From the NCBI RefSeq assembly GCF_006007965.1, contig NZ_CP040748.1, positions 744,001-808,000 of the forward strand: a stretch of DNA of 64,000 nucleotides, read 5' to 3'. A program made the translations under genes and the position numbers. The notes below the pieces were generated by a model. The model had not been told where the DNA came from, ran no database searches, and saw only the letters and a list, made by a program, of their open reading frames with translations. This DNA comes from Nocardioides jishulii (lineage in GTDB: Bacteria > Actinomycetota > Actinomycetes > Propionibacteriales > Nocardioidaceae). This document shows positions 35,893-44,795 of the stretch, one piece after another (the stretch's first letter is position 1; each line of letters opens with the position of its first letter).

Positions 35893-36528
35893 TCAGGTGG
35901 CCGGAGATTCCACGATCAACCCTTCCAGCAGGGTCAGGCCCGCCTCGATGACGGCCAGCTCGACCCGCTCAGGAGGGAGCTCGAGACCGTCGCGGCGCAA
36001 GGCAAGGGCGGCCACCCCGTTCCACGAGCCGAACAGGAAGTACGACAGCAGCTCAGGGTCGACGGGGCGGATCGCGCCGCTGGCCACGGCGTCCCGGATG
36101 CTGCTCTCGAACTCGCGCCGCAGCTCGCTGAACCGCTCGACGACGTCGTGCTCCACCGGCGTCCGCGGTCCGCGCTCGCCGGTGACCGTCAGGTACTTGA
36201 CGACCACGGGGTGGTCCAGCAGCAACCGGAGGTAGGCGGCGCCGACGCCGGCGAACCGGTCCAGAGGCGGCACGTCCGCCGCGTACGCGGTGCGGAGCGC
36301 GTCGGTGGCCAGGCTCAGGACCCGTTCGGTGACGGCGGCCAGGAGCCCGTCCTTGGTGCCGAAGTGCACGTAGATCGAGGCGGGCGAGACGCCGGCGCGT
36401 GCCGCGACGTCCTCGATCCGGATCTCCTCCGCGGCGCGTTGGGAGAGGAGGAGCTCGGCGGCGTCGAGGGCCAGCGCGCGGGTGCGCTCCCGGCGCCGCG
36501 AGCCGCGGGCGGCCGCCTCAGCCGACAC
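35893..36528 (-). CDS. TetR-family transcriptional regulator
   Basis: A 211-residue repressor. The N-terminal helix-turn-helix is AAEEIRIEDVAARAGVSPASIYVHFGTKDGLL (about 33-65); the rest is the helical ligand domain. It lies just upstream of the oxidoreductase on the same strand and probably binds the palindrome at 35835-35851. GTG at 36528 overlaps the acyltransferase end by 11 bases. Confidence 0.9.
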   Translation of the reverse strand: MSAEAAARGSRRRERTRALALDAAELLLSQRAAEEIRIEDVAARAGVSPASIYVHFGTKDGLLAAVTERVLSLATDALRTAYAADVPPLDRFAGVGAAYLRLLLDHPVVVKYLTVTGERGPRTPVEHDVVERFSELRREFESSIRDAVASGAIRPVDPELLSYFLFGSWNGVAALALRRDGLELPPERVELAVIEAGLTLLEGLIVESPAT

Positions 36529-37093
36529 GGTCCTCGTTGGCCAGCCGGGGCTCCACGCGCCTGTCGGGGTGGTAGCCGGCCTTGTCGGCGTAGAACGCCC
36601 GGATCCGGTCCATGTCGGCGGCCACGTCGCCGGTCAGCTCGAGGGTGATGCCGAGACCGGAGGTCTTCGTGGTGCGGTCGACGTAGCCGAGGGTCACGGG
36701 CATCCCGGTCTCGCGGGCGATCCGGTAGAAGCCCGACTTCCAGTGCGTGTGGCCGCTGCGGGTGCCGTCGGGGGTGACGACGAGTCCGAAGACCTCGCCC
36801 TCGCGGATGCGCTCGATCACGCCCTCGACGACGCCGCGGGGGTTCTTGCGGTCGACCGGGATCCCGCCGAGGGCCCGCATGACGGGACCACGCCAGCCGG
36901 CGAAGAGGCTGTGCTTGCCCATCCAGCGGATGTCCATGTCGAGGCTCCAGGCGATCCCGAGCATCAGCAGGAAGTCGAAGTTGGACGTGTGCGGCGCACC
37001 GATCAGGACGGTGGGGCGGTCGGGGGCGGGCTCGGTGACCAGCTTCCACCCGCTCAGCGTCCAGAAGGCACGGGCGACGAGACGACGGATCAT
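36518..37093 (-). CDS. PlsC-like acyltransferase
   Basis: A 191-residue lysophospholipid-type acyltransferase with the H-x4-D motif APHTSNFD (His and Asp four apart), GGIPVDRKN as the second block and VTPDGTRS as the third. Short length is typical of this actinobacterial subgroup. It probably acylates a lipid or glycerol phosphate. ATG at 37093 is preferred: TAGGTT ends six bases before. Confidence 0.85.
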   Translation of the reverse strand: MIRRLVARAFWTLSGWKLVTEPAPDRPTVLIGAPHTSNFDFLLMLGIAWSLDMDIRWMGKHSLFAGWRGPVMRALGGIPVDRKNPRGVVEGVIERIREGEVFGLVVTPDGTRSGHTHWKSGFYRIARETGMPVTLGYVDRTTKTSGLGITLELTGDVAADMDRIRAFYADKAGYHPDRRVEPRLANEDRVG

Positions 37094-37124
37094 GGCCACA
37101 ACCTAGGCCATCGGGGCCGCTGGC

Positions 37125-37631
37125 TCAGGGGGAGACCGCCCGCTCCTCGGCGGCGTGACCGGGATCCAGGTGGTCGGCCTGCGACAGGCGCAGCGGGGTG
37201 AAGGGGCCGTCGGCCTCGGCCGCGCGCACCCGGGTGGTGATGCAGACGTGGTCACCACCCTCGTCGAGCACCGCGACCCGGTCGAGCAGGATCTGTCGAG
37301 GGCAGTCGCGGATCATGGGCACGCCGTGCTCGTCCAGGTCGACGTCGAGGCCGTCGAACTTGTCGACGTCCTCACCCGACTGCGTCCCGAAGCGCTCCGC
37401 CAGGGCGAGGTCGTGCTCGGCGAGGAAGTGCACCGCGAAGTGCCCGGACCGCAGGCTCGTGCGGTAGGTGTGGTTGGCCTTCGACAGCCAGAAGGAGTAG
37501 CCCTCCGCGTCGATGCTCGACTGGGAGTGGAAGCCGACCACGCAGCCAGCCAGGGTCCCCTCCGCGGCCGTCGTGACGACGACGAGCGGCGGGTCGAGCG
37601 AGGCCATCAGGGTGTCGAAAGGAGCGTCCAC
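37125..37631 (-). CDS. Flavin-reductase-domain protein
   Basis: A 168-residue FMN-binding split-barrel protein of the flavin reductase type. TLAGCVVGFHSQSSIDAEGYSFWLSKANHTYR and GHFAVHFLAEHD are the usual motifs. It is likely to reduce or bind FMN; the partner is unknown. GTG at 37631 is six bases after TACGGT. It is divergent from the next acetyltransferase. Confidence 0.8.
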   Translation of the reverse strand: MDAPFDTLMASLDPPLVVVTTAAEGTLAGCVVGFHSQSSIDAEGYSFWLSKANHTYRTSLRSGHFAVHFLAEHDLALAERFGTQSGEDVDKFDGLDVDLDEHGVPMIRDCPRQILLDRVAVLDEGGDHVCITTRVRAAEADGPFTPLRLSQADHLDPGHAAEERAVSP

Positions 37632-37689
37632 CTCTCCACCGTAGCCCTCGGGCCCGCAGACGTGGCGGTGCCGTGCTTGGCTTGCGCCC

Positions 37690-38271
37690 ATGACCACCGC
37701 GACGCCCGTCTGGGAGACCCACCCCGTCACGCCCGACCGCTTCGACGACATGGGTGACGTGATCAACCCGAACCGGCGCGAGAACCACTGCTGGTGCCTC
37801 TCGCACCGGTGCACGGCCGGCGAGATCGCCGAGCTGGGGGAGACCCGCGAGGACGCGATGCGGGCCCTCACCGAGCGCGAGCCGCAGGGCGTCGTGACCT
37901 ACCGCGACGGCGTCCCGGTCGGGTGGTGCAGCATCGGCCCGCGCTCCCACATCAGCCGCCTGACCACGTCGAAGCTCATCCGCCCCCTGGACGACCTCGA
38001 CGTCTGGAGCATCATCTGCGTCGTCGTACGCAGCGGCCACCGACGTCAGGGCGTCACCGCTGCGATGCTCGAGGGTGCGGTCGCGTACGCCGCCTCCCAG
38101 GGCGCGCCGGCCGTGGAGGCCTATCCGGTCGACCCCGAGGGGCGCATGGACCTGACCATGGCCTTCGTCGGCACCAGGTCGATGTTCGAGCGAGCCGGCT
38201 TCGAGGTCGTCGGCACCACCGACGCCGTGGCCAGCAGGATGCCGCGACTCATCATGCGGCGCCTGCTCTGA
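37690..38271 (+). CDS. GNAT-family N-acetyltransferase
   Basis: A 193-residue GNAT with VRSGHRRQGVTAAMLEGAVAYA (acetyl-CoA site) and the FERAGFEVVG strand. The N-terminal part (NPNRRENHCWC) marks the subgroup often described only as GNAT-like. The substrate is unknown. Confidence 0.83.
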   Translation: MTTATPVWETHPVTPDRFDDMGDVINPNRRENHCWCLSHRCTAGEIAELGETREDAMRALTEREPQGVVTYRDGVPVGWCSIGPRSHISRLTTSKLIRPLDDLDVWSIICVVVRSGHRRQGVTAAMLEGAVAYAASQGAPAVEAYPVDPEGRMDLTMAFVGTRSMFERAGFEVVGTTDAVASRMPRLIMRRLL

Positions 38272-38287
38272 GCCGCCTCGGCGTGGG

Positions 38288-38749
38288 TCAGCCGTGGCCC
38301 TGGTCGAAGATCCGCCAGGGCCCGTCGTCGCTGCTGCGCGTCAGCCGGTAGCCCCACGTCATCGATCCGTCGCCGAGCGAACCGTCGCCTCGCAGGGCCC
38401 GCATCTCCAGGTCGAAGCGGACGGGCACGCTGACCACCTCGTCGGTGGCTGGTCGACCCGACCAGGCAGGGTCCTCGGACCGGGGTGACTCGATCGCGGG
38501 GTTGCTCAGCGACGCCACGTCGGCGCACCACGTGGAGTCCTGCGAGGTGCCGGCCTCGCGCAACGCGACCGCGGTGTCGCAGTCACCCGCGTCCAGTGCG
38601 TCGAGGTAGGCCGCAACCACCTCCCCAGGGGTGGCGTCGTCGGCAGGCAGGGCGACCTCGCGGTCCTGGTGTGGCGCCGCCAGCCACCAGGCGGCGACAC
38701 CCCCTGCGGCGACCAGCGCGAGCGCCAGGGCGACCCACCACTTGTTCAT
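38288..38749 (-). CDS. Membrane-anchored protein of unknown function
   Basis: A 153-residue protein with one N-terminal helix (about 5-24) and an outside domain. The stretch GEVVAAYLDALDAGDCDTAVAL resembles the NTF2-like / DUF4878 type of lumazine-fold modules seen in exported actinobacterial proteins. Two cysteines could pair. ATG at 38749 is seven bases after GACAGT. Confidence 0.6.
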   Translation of the reverse strand: MNKWWVALALALVAAGGVAAWWLAAPHQDREVALPADDATPGEVVAAYLDALDAGDCDTAVALREAGTSQDSTWCADVASLSNPAIESPRSEDPAWSGRPATDEVVSVPVRFDLEMRALRGDGSLGDGSMTWGYRLTRSSDDGPWRIFDQGHG

Positions 38750-38789
38750 GGGGGTCACTGTCGCAGACTTTGTCGGCTCGCGGGACGCG

Positions 38790-39842
38790 TCAGGCGCTCG
38801 CCGGCGCGCCGACGGGTCGGCGCGTCACCCACCCGAGCCCGACCCCGACGGCCACGCCGAGGAGCGTCTCCACGCCACGGTCCACCAGCAGCTCGCGCAC
38901 GGAGGTGGGGGCGACCAGGTGCACCATGAGCAGAGCCAGCGGGGTCACCACGAGCAGCGCCAAGGCGTAGTTGCGCCCGATCAACAGCTCGGCTGCACCC
39001 TGGAGCGCGACCACCACGCCGATCAGCGCCAGCACCGGCAGGTGCAGGCTCAGCAGCCCAGCCGCCACCAGGAGCCCGCCGAACGTGCCGAGGAGGCGCT
39101 GCACGCCGCGGGTCACCTGCTGCGACCAGTCGCGGGCCACCAGTGGCACGACCGCCGCGACCATGGCCCAGTACGGGTGCCCGATGCCGAGCGGACCGCT
39201 CAGCGCGGTGGCGGCCGAACCGGCGACCAGGCAGCTGAGGGCGCAGCGTACGACGTGACGTCGGGCGACCGAGGCCCAGTCGCTGCTGCGCGGTGGAGCG
39301 GTCGCGACGCCGGCCCCGCGCCGGCCCCGCCACCAGCCGCCCGCCCCGCCCACCAGGACGGCGAAGGCGGCCGTGGCCGCCGACACCAGCAGGGCCGGCA
39401 GCAGGTCGGCCGCGGTCGAGGGGATCGAGGCGCAGGCGCCGAAGGCGAAGACCAGGAAGAGGGGGCCGGGCGGGTGCCAGCCCTGGGCGTCCGAGGCGTA
39501 GGAGCCGACGGCGGCCACCAAGGTCGCGCCCGGGACGGCCAGCCACGCGCGTTCGTCGGAGAGACCGACGGCGGTGCCGCTGACGACGGCGGCCACGAAC
39601 ATCACCCCCAGGGTGACCTGCAGCCGCCACCGGTGGGCCGCGACGTCGTGACGGCCGTACAGCGCGACGAAGGCGCCGAACGCGGCGTAGATCGACCACT
39701 CCATGCGACCCGAGGCCCACAGGAGCAGCAGGGGGACGGCCAGCGAGAGTGACGCCCGCAGGGCCACGCGGTGGGCCCCGGCGTGCGGTCCCAGGCGGAC
39801 CACCTGCCTGCGCCACGACGTCGGGGACGGAGGAGCTGTCAC
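38790..39842 (-). CDS. FUSC-family membrane protein
   Basis: A 350-residue protein with two blocks of membrane helices and a central hydrophilic gap, as in the FUSC / aromatic acid exporter family. SIYAAFGAFVALYG in the first block and HPYWAMVAAVVPL...RGVQRLLGTFGGLL in the second are characteristic. Function is likely small-molecule export. GTG at 39842 follows GGAGG at a rather long distance. Confidence 0.8.
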   Translation of the reverse strand: MTAPPSPTSWRRQVVRLGPHAGAHRVALRASLSLAVPLLLLWASGRMEWSIYAAFGAFVALYGRHDVAAHRWRLQVTLGVMFVAAVVSGTAVGLSDERAWLAVPGATLVAAVGSYASDAQGWHPPGPLFLVFAFGACASIPSTAADLLPALLVSAATAAFAVLVGGAGGWWRGRRGAGVATAPPRSSDWASVARRHVVRCALSCLVAGSAATALSGPLGIGHPYWAMVAAVVPLVARDWSQQVTRGVQRLLGTFGGLLVAAGLLSLHLPVLALIGVVVALQGAAELLIGRNYALALLVVTPLALLMVHLVAPTSVRELLVDRGVETLLGVAVGVGLGWVTRRPVGAPASA

Positions 39843-39911
39843 CTCTTCATGATCCTCCAGCGAGCGTGGGGTGGTCGCGCGGGGGAGGACCTACCTGTCA
39901 TCGTGTGAGGC

Positions 39912-40766
39912 ATGGCTCGTGGACTCGTCTCACTGCTCCTGCTCCTCGCCGGGATGGCGATGACCCTCGTCGCGATCCCGTCGGCCTGGATCGACCGTGA
40001 CCTCCTGGACAACGACCGTTACACCGACGCCGTCGCCCCGCTCATCCACGAGCCGGTGGTGCAGGAGCAGGTCGCCCGCGCCCTCACCACCCCGATCAGC
40101 GAGCGCCTCGATCTGTCGCCCGTGCTCGAGCGTCTGCTCCAGGACGCGACGGAGAAGGTCGTGGCCACCGAGGCGTTCGTCCCGGTCTGGACCGACGCCG
40201 TACGCCTGTCGCACCAGTCGGCCGTGGAGGGCCTGCGCGACGAGGGGAAGGGCGTCAACTTCGTCAAGGACGGGGTCGTGGTCGACCGCAAGGCCCTGGT
40301 CGAGGCTCTGCGGCCCCGGCTGGCGGAGGCGGGACTGCCGTTCGCCGACCAGATCCCCGCCGGAGAAGGAACCATCGTCCTGGCCAGGGGACCCGACGTG
40401 GACCGCGCGGTCACGATCGCCCGCGTGGCCGACCGGTGGGCGCCGGAGATGGCGGTCGCGGCCGTGGTGCTCCTGCTGCTCAGCGTGCTCGTCGCGCGCC
40501 GACGCGGCCTGGCGTTGACGGTGGCCGGACTCGGCGTGCTGGCGGTCGCCGGCCTGTGGTGGTGGGGGATCGGGTCGGACCGCAACGGCCTGCTGTCGGC
40601 GGCCGGTGACGAGCCCGTCACGACGACCCACCTGCTGTGGGACGCGCTGTCCGCGTCCTTGCGCGACCTCGTACGCGGCGTCGCCGTGGCCGGCGGTGTG
40701 ACGACTGGCCTCGGCCTGGTCGTGGCGTTGCTGGGCGCCGTGGGAGGTCGACGCCGCCCCGCGTGA
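39912..40766 (+). CDS. Membrane protein of unknown function
   Basis: A 284-residue protein with a helix at the N-terminus (about 5-25), a large outside region (about 26-175) and three helices in the C-terminal part. No family recognised. The DRDLLDNDRYTDAVAPLIHEPVVQ stretch is like a group of conserved actinobacterial membrane proteins. GTGAGG precedes the ATG. Confidence 0.6.
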   Translation: MARGLVSLLLLLAGMAMTLVAIPSAWIDRDLLDNDRYTDAVAPLIHEPVVQEQVARALTTPISERLDLSPVLERLLQDATEKVVATEAFVPVWTDAVRLSHQSAVEGLRDEGKGVNFVKDGVVVDRKALVEALRPRLAEAGLPFADQIPAGEGTIVLARGPDVDRAVTIARVADRWAPEMAVAAVVLLLLSVLVARRRGLALTVAGLGVLAVAGLWWWGIGSDRNGLLSAAGDEPVTTTHLLWDALSASLRDLVRGVAVAGGVTTGLGLVVALLGAVGGRRRPA

Positions 40767-40788
40767 TCGAGGCGTGGTCGAGCAGGCG

Positions 40789-40814
40789 GGTGAGTGCAGG
40801 ACGTGTGACTCACC
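40789..40814 (+). terminator. Possible hairpin after the membrane protein gene
   Basis: GGTGAGT and ACTCACC with a 12-base loop, 22 bases past the stop. Weak evidence. Confidence 0.3.
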
Positions 40815-40874
40815 AGCCATGGGAGAACATGAGGACGTGACGTCGGGGCGCCCGCCCCGGCACGGGAGGCGTTG

Positions 40875-42143
40875 ATGGGTGCGGTGTCCGAGGTCCCTGA
40901 CCGATCCGAGGAGCTGGGCGTCCACTCGGAGGTGGGCCGCCTGCGCACCGTTCTGGTCTGCGCCCCCGGTCGGGCCCACTCGCGCCTGACGCCCTCCAAC
41001 TGCGACGACCTGCTCTTCGACGACGTCCTGTGGGTGGAGAAGGCCCGCGCCGACCACGACGACTTCGTCGCCAGCATGACCTCGCGGGGCATCGAGGTGC
41101 TGGAGCTCCTCGACCTGCTCACCGAGACCGTGGCCATCCCCGAGGCCCGTGACTGGGTGCTCGGCCAGCAGGTGCACCCGCACCGGGTCGGCGTCGAGCT
41201 GGTCGACGACGTGCGCGCCTACCTCGAGGAGCTCAGCCCGAACGAGCTGGCGCAGACCCTGATGGGGGGCCTCAGCACCCACGAGTTCCCGGGCGCCGGC
41301 AGCGCCGACCTGATGCGGCTGGTCCGTGACTCCTCCGGGGTGGCCGAGTACCTCCTGCCGCCGCTGCCGAACCTGCTCTACACCCGAGACACCACGTGCT
41401 GGGTCTACGGCGGGGTCACCCTCAACCCGCTCTTCTGGGCGGCGCGGACCGAGGAGACGGTGCTGACGGCTGCCGTCTACCGCCACCACCCGCGCTTCGC
41501 GGGGCGGGTGACGGAGTGGTGGGGCGATCCCACCGCCAACTGGGAGCTGGCCACGGTGGAGGGGGGTGACGTGATGCCGATCGGCAACCGCACCGTCCTG
41601 GTCGGGCTCTCCGAGCGCACCTCGCGCCAGGGCATCAGCTCACTCGCGACCGCGCTCTTCGCCCGCGGGGCGGCTGACCGGGTCATCGTGGCTGCGCTGC
41701 CGCGGATGCGGGCGACCATGCACCTCGACACGGTGCTGACCTTCGCCGACCGCGACTGCGTGCTGCTGCACCCCGACACCATGGACGAGGTCCGCACCTT
41801 CTCCCTGCGCCCCGGCCCGCGCGGTGGGCTCGACGTGCGGGCGGAGGAGAAGCCCCTGACCGAGGTGATCGCCGAGGCGCTCGGCCTGCCGCGGATGCGG
41901 GTCGTGGAGACCGGTGGCAACGACTACGTCCGTGAGCGCACCCAGTGGGACTCCGGGGCCAACATCGTCGCCCTGGAGCCGGGGGTGGTGATGGCGTACG
42001 ACCGCAACACCCACACCAACGCGCTGCTGCGCGCCGAAGGCATCGAGGTCATCGAGATCGTCGGCTCCGAGCTGGGCCGGGGTCGCGGCGGCGGCCACTG
42101 CATGACCTGCCCGATCGCCCGGGACGGTGTCGACTTGTCGTGA
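40875..42143 (+). CDS. arcA: Arginine deiminase
   Basis: A 422-residue enzyme converting arginine to citrulline and ammonia. Hallmarks include [14 protein letters not shown], the EGGDV site, HLDTVLT and the C-terminal [11 protein letters not shown] with catalytic C409. ATG at 40875 follows GGGAGG. No arcB, arcC or antiporter gene is nearby, so this is not a complete arginine fermentation operon. The last codons and stop form the first unit of a 26-bp tandem array. Confidence 0.95.
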   Translation: MGAVSEVPDRSEELGVHSEVGRLRTVLVCAPGRAHSRLTPSNCDDLLFDDVLWVEKARADHDDFVASMTSRGIEVLELLDLLTETVAIPEARDWVLGQQVHPHRVGVELVDDVRAYLEELSPNELAQTLMGGLSTHEFPGAGSADLMRLVRDSSGVAEYLLPPLPNLLYTRDTTCWVYGGVTLNPLFWAARTEETVLTAAVYRHHPRFAGRVTEWWGDPTANWELATVEGGDVMPIGNRTVLVGLSERTSRQGISSLATALFARGAADRVIVAALPRMRATMHLDTVLTFADRDCVLLHPDTMDEVRTFSLRPGPRGGLDVRAEEKPLTEVIAEALGLPRMRVVETGGNDYVRERTQWDSGANIVALEPGVVMAYDRNTHTNALLRAEGIEVIEIVGSELGRGRGGGHCMTCPIARDGVDLS

Positions 42144-42260
42144 CGCACGACGGTGTCGACCTGTCGTGACGCACGACGGTGTCGACCTGTCGTGACGCAC
42201 GACGGTGTCGACCTGTCGTGACGCACGACGGTGTCGACCTGTCGTGACGCACGACGGTGC
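42123..42260. repeat. 26-bp tandem repeat seeded by the arcA 3' end
   Basis: Five head-to-tail copies of a 26-base unit (42123, 42149, 42175, 42201, 42227), plus eight bases of a sixth. Copy 1 is the arcA end (codons D-G-V-D-L-S-stop and beyond) and differs by one base; the other four are identical. Each unit contains GTCGTG-ACG-CACGAC, a hairpin-capable inverted repeat, and a GTCGAC palindrome. The array lies between convergent arcA and the helicase gene and may end transcription. Confidence 0.9.
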
Positions 42261-42313
42261 GGACACCGAGCGAGGGTGCCCGCACCGTTCGGGCGTACGA
42301 GGTGACGAGCGCC

Positions 42314-44449
42314 TCAGCGCTGGCGCTGGGCCAGCGCCCCGGTGAGCAGGGCCACCATCGCCTCGATCTGGATGTCGGCCGAGGCGGTGACCTCCTCCTC
42401 CGAACCGTCGAGCGCGCGGGCAGCCAGGCCAGCCTTGGAGTCGATGAGCTCGGCGATCCGGGTGTCGATCGTCTGGGCGGCGATGATGCGCCACGCGGTG
42501 ACGGGCATGTCCTGACCGATCCGGTGGACGCGGTCGATCGCCTGGGTCTGCTCGGCGTCGGTCCAGGAGAGCTCGGCCAGCACCACGTTGGAGGAGACCT
42601 GGAGGTTCAGGCCGACTCCTGCGGCGGTCAGCGAGCAGACGACGACCTCGACGTCGGGGTCGTTGACGAACGCGTCGATGTTCTTCTCGCGCACCGACGG
42701 CGTCTGGTTGCCGCGGATCGACGCATAGCCGATGCCACGGTCGGCGAAGACCTTCTCGCAGGTGTCCATGACGTCGACGTGCTTGGCGAAGACCACGACC
42801 TTGCCGACGCTGCGTGCCAGCTGGGCGGCGTAGTCGGCGGCCAGGGGTGCCTTGGCGGTGCCGATCCGGCGGATCATCGTGAAGACGTTCTCGCCGGAGT
42901 TGTCGTCGCTCGTCTCGTCGCGCTCCCACTCCGCGACCCGGCGCACCAGCTCGTCGTCGATGCCCGAGGACTGGTTCTCCGGGGCGCGGGCGGACATGAC
43001 GCGGTCGTAGCGCTCCACCAGACGGCGTGCCAGCTCGCGCTCCGCGGCCCGGATCGAGCGCCCTGCCTCGTCGTCGAGCTCGACGGGGATGTCGGCGATA
43101 CGACGCGCGGGGATGTCGGCGGCGACGTCGACCTTGCGGCGACGCACGATGCCCATCTCGATCACGGCGCGCCGTGCGGCCGGGTAGAACGCCTTGTCCT
43201 CGGGCGTGAAGCCGGTCTCCTCGAGGCGGGCCATCAGCTCGGGCAGCGGCTTCTTCTCGTCGATCCAGCCGAGGAACTGCCAGATCGAGGTGAAGTCCTC
43301 GATGTCGTTGATCAGGGGGGTGCCGGTGAGGGCCATCATCAACGGGCGCACGGTGCGCTGGCGGATCCGGTCGGCGATCTCCAGCACGTGCTGGGAGCGC
43401 TGCGACTTGCGGTTCTTGATGAAGTGGGCCTCGTCGACCACCATGCTCTTGAACCCGAGGTCGCCGAGCCAGCCGACGTGGCGGTCGAGCACCTCGTAGT
43501 TGACGATCACGATGTCGGCGAAGCCGTTGATGTCGTGGCCGTCGCCGTGGATGACGGTGGCGGTGTGGCGCGGCACCCACCGCTGGGCCTCGCGGGCCCA
43601 GTTGGTCTTGACCACGTTGGGCACGACGCAGAGCATCGGGAAGGCGTCGGCGGCCTGGGCGGCGAGGAGCGCCTGGGCGGTCTTGCCCAGACCCGGCTCG
43701 TCGGCCAGGAGGAAGGTGCGGTGCCCCGCCTGGACGGAGGCGACCAGCTTGGCCTGGTGGAGCATCATCTGCTGGCCGTCACGGGTGGTGAGGCTCGTGG
43801 GCTCCGGCATGTCGAGCACGGCCGGGGAGCCGTTGCCGATCTCGAAGGCGCGCAGCAGGGGGCCGATCAGCTCCCACGTCGAGAGGCGATGCGTCTTGGG
43901 CTCGATGCGCCGGGCGGCGGACTCGAAGTCAGGGCGCTGGAAGGGGTTGGCGAGCTGGCGCGAGACAACCGACTGGGGTACGACGCGACGCTCGCGGCCG
44001 GGCACGTCCACGGTCGGCTGGTCAGGCTCCGACTCGTCGACGAACTCGAGGCCGGCGGCCTCGACCATCTTGCGCTTCATGGTGCGCGCGGCCTCGCTGA
44101 TCTCGGCGCCCTCGTCGAGGAGCATCAGCAGGGTGGTGTCACGGGCGGCCGTCTTGGCCAGGATGGTGGCGACGCCGTCGAGGCGCTTGAACTGCTCGGC
44201 CTTCGTGGCCTCCGTGGCCTCCGCGTCCTCCTTGATCCGGGCGCGCTCCTCGCGGACGAGGAGAGCCACGACCTGGAAGCGGGTGCGGGCGTGGGGAGAA
44301 ACCTTGCCTCGCTGGGCCTCGTTCTCGATCTCGCGCACGGCGCGGGCGAGGATCGGGATGATGCCCTCGTTGTCGAGGTGACGGGTCTTGCGAGCGCGAC
44401 GGCCGCCGCGGTTGCCACCGCGAGATGCCGTCTTGTTCTGGCCGGACAA
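42314..44449 (-). CDS. SNF2-family DEAD/DEAH helicase
   Basis: A 711-residue Swi2/Snf2 ATPase. Walker A is in LADEPGLGKTAQALL, Walker B is VVDEAHFIKN, and motif III is ALTGTPLIND. The C-terminal RecA domain has VVVFAKHVDVMDTCEK, SLTAAGVGLNL and motif VI QAIDRVHRIGQ. About 280 N-terminal residues (helical, charged) have no recognised domain. TTG at 44449 is chosen because GGAGGAA lies six bases upstream. Likely acts on DNA-protein complexes; the specific role is unknown. Confidence 0.85.
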   Translation of the reverse strand: MSGQNKTASRGGNRGGRRARKTRHLDNEGIIPILARAVREIENEAQRGKVSPHARTRFQVVALLVREERARIKEDAEATEATKAEQFKRLDGVATILAKTAARDTTLLMLLDEGAEISEAARTMKRKMVEAAGLEFVDESEPDQPTVDVPGRERRVVPQSVVSRQLANPFQRPDFESAARRIEPKTHRLSTWELIGPLLRAFEIGNGSPAVLDMPEPTSLTTRDGQQMMLHQAKLVASVQAGHRTFLLADEPGLGKTAQALLAAQAADAFPMLCVVPNVVKTNWAREAQRWVPRHTATVIHGDGHDINGFADIVIVNYEVLDRHVGWLGDLGFKSMVVDEAHFIKNRKSQRSQHVLEIADRIRQRTVRPLMMALTGTPLINDIEDFTSIWQFLGWIDEKKPLPELMARLEETGFTPEDKAFYPAARRAVIEMGIVRRRKVDVAADIPARRIADIPVELDDEAGRSIRAAERELARRLVERYDRVMSARAPENQSSGIDDELVRRVAEWERDETSDDNSGENVFTMIRRIGTAKAPLAADYAAQLARSVGKVVVFAKHVDVMDTCEKVFADRGIGYASIRGNQTPSVREKNIDAFVNDPDVEVVVCSLTAAGVGLNLQVSSNVVLAELSWTDAEQTQAIDRVHRIGQDMPVTAWRIIAAQTIDTRIAELIDSKAGLAARALDGSEEEVTASADIQIEAMVALLTGALAQRQR

Positions 44450-44795
44450 GCAGTTCCTCCATGAGAGTGCCGTGACGGTGTCGGGGGGACACGGCGCCAG
44501 GGCTTGGTCAGGCACGGGCGGGCTCAGGCGTCGAGGCGGGCTCGTGACCTCGCTCGAGGGTTCGCCTCGGGTTGAGGCCCACCTCCGGGAGAGCAGCGCG
44601 AGCGACGTTTCCCTCGGCGCCACTGGCGTCTCGAGGACGTCAGGTGGGGCGCCAGCCGCGGCTGTGCTGCGTACAGCGTATCGCTTTTGACCTGACCCGT
44701 CGGCATTGCCCACATGCTGCGTCGCCGCGTCGCCGCGTCGCCGCGTCGTCGCCGGCGTGAAGGGGCAACCGCCGCCGGGGCCGGTCTCACCAGGT
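44450..44795. other. Intergenic region upstream of the helicase
   Basis: About 345 bases without a supported gene, holding the helicase promoter side. A run of three perfect 8-base units (GTCGCCGC) lies at 44721-44744. No clear operator was seen. Confidence 0.5.

Noticed and set aside
42123-42260. CRISPR array
   Set aside because: The 26-bp units are directly adjacent with no spacers, no cas genes are nearby, and the first unit is part of a coding region.
44721-44744. Three 8-base tandem units as a regulatory array
   Set aside because: Short, GC-rich and of simple composition; likely slippage in non-coding DNA.
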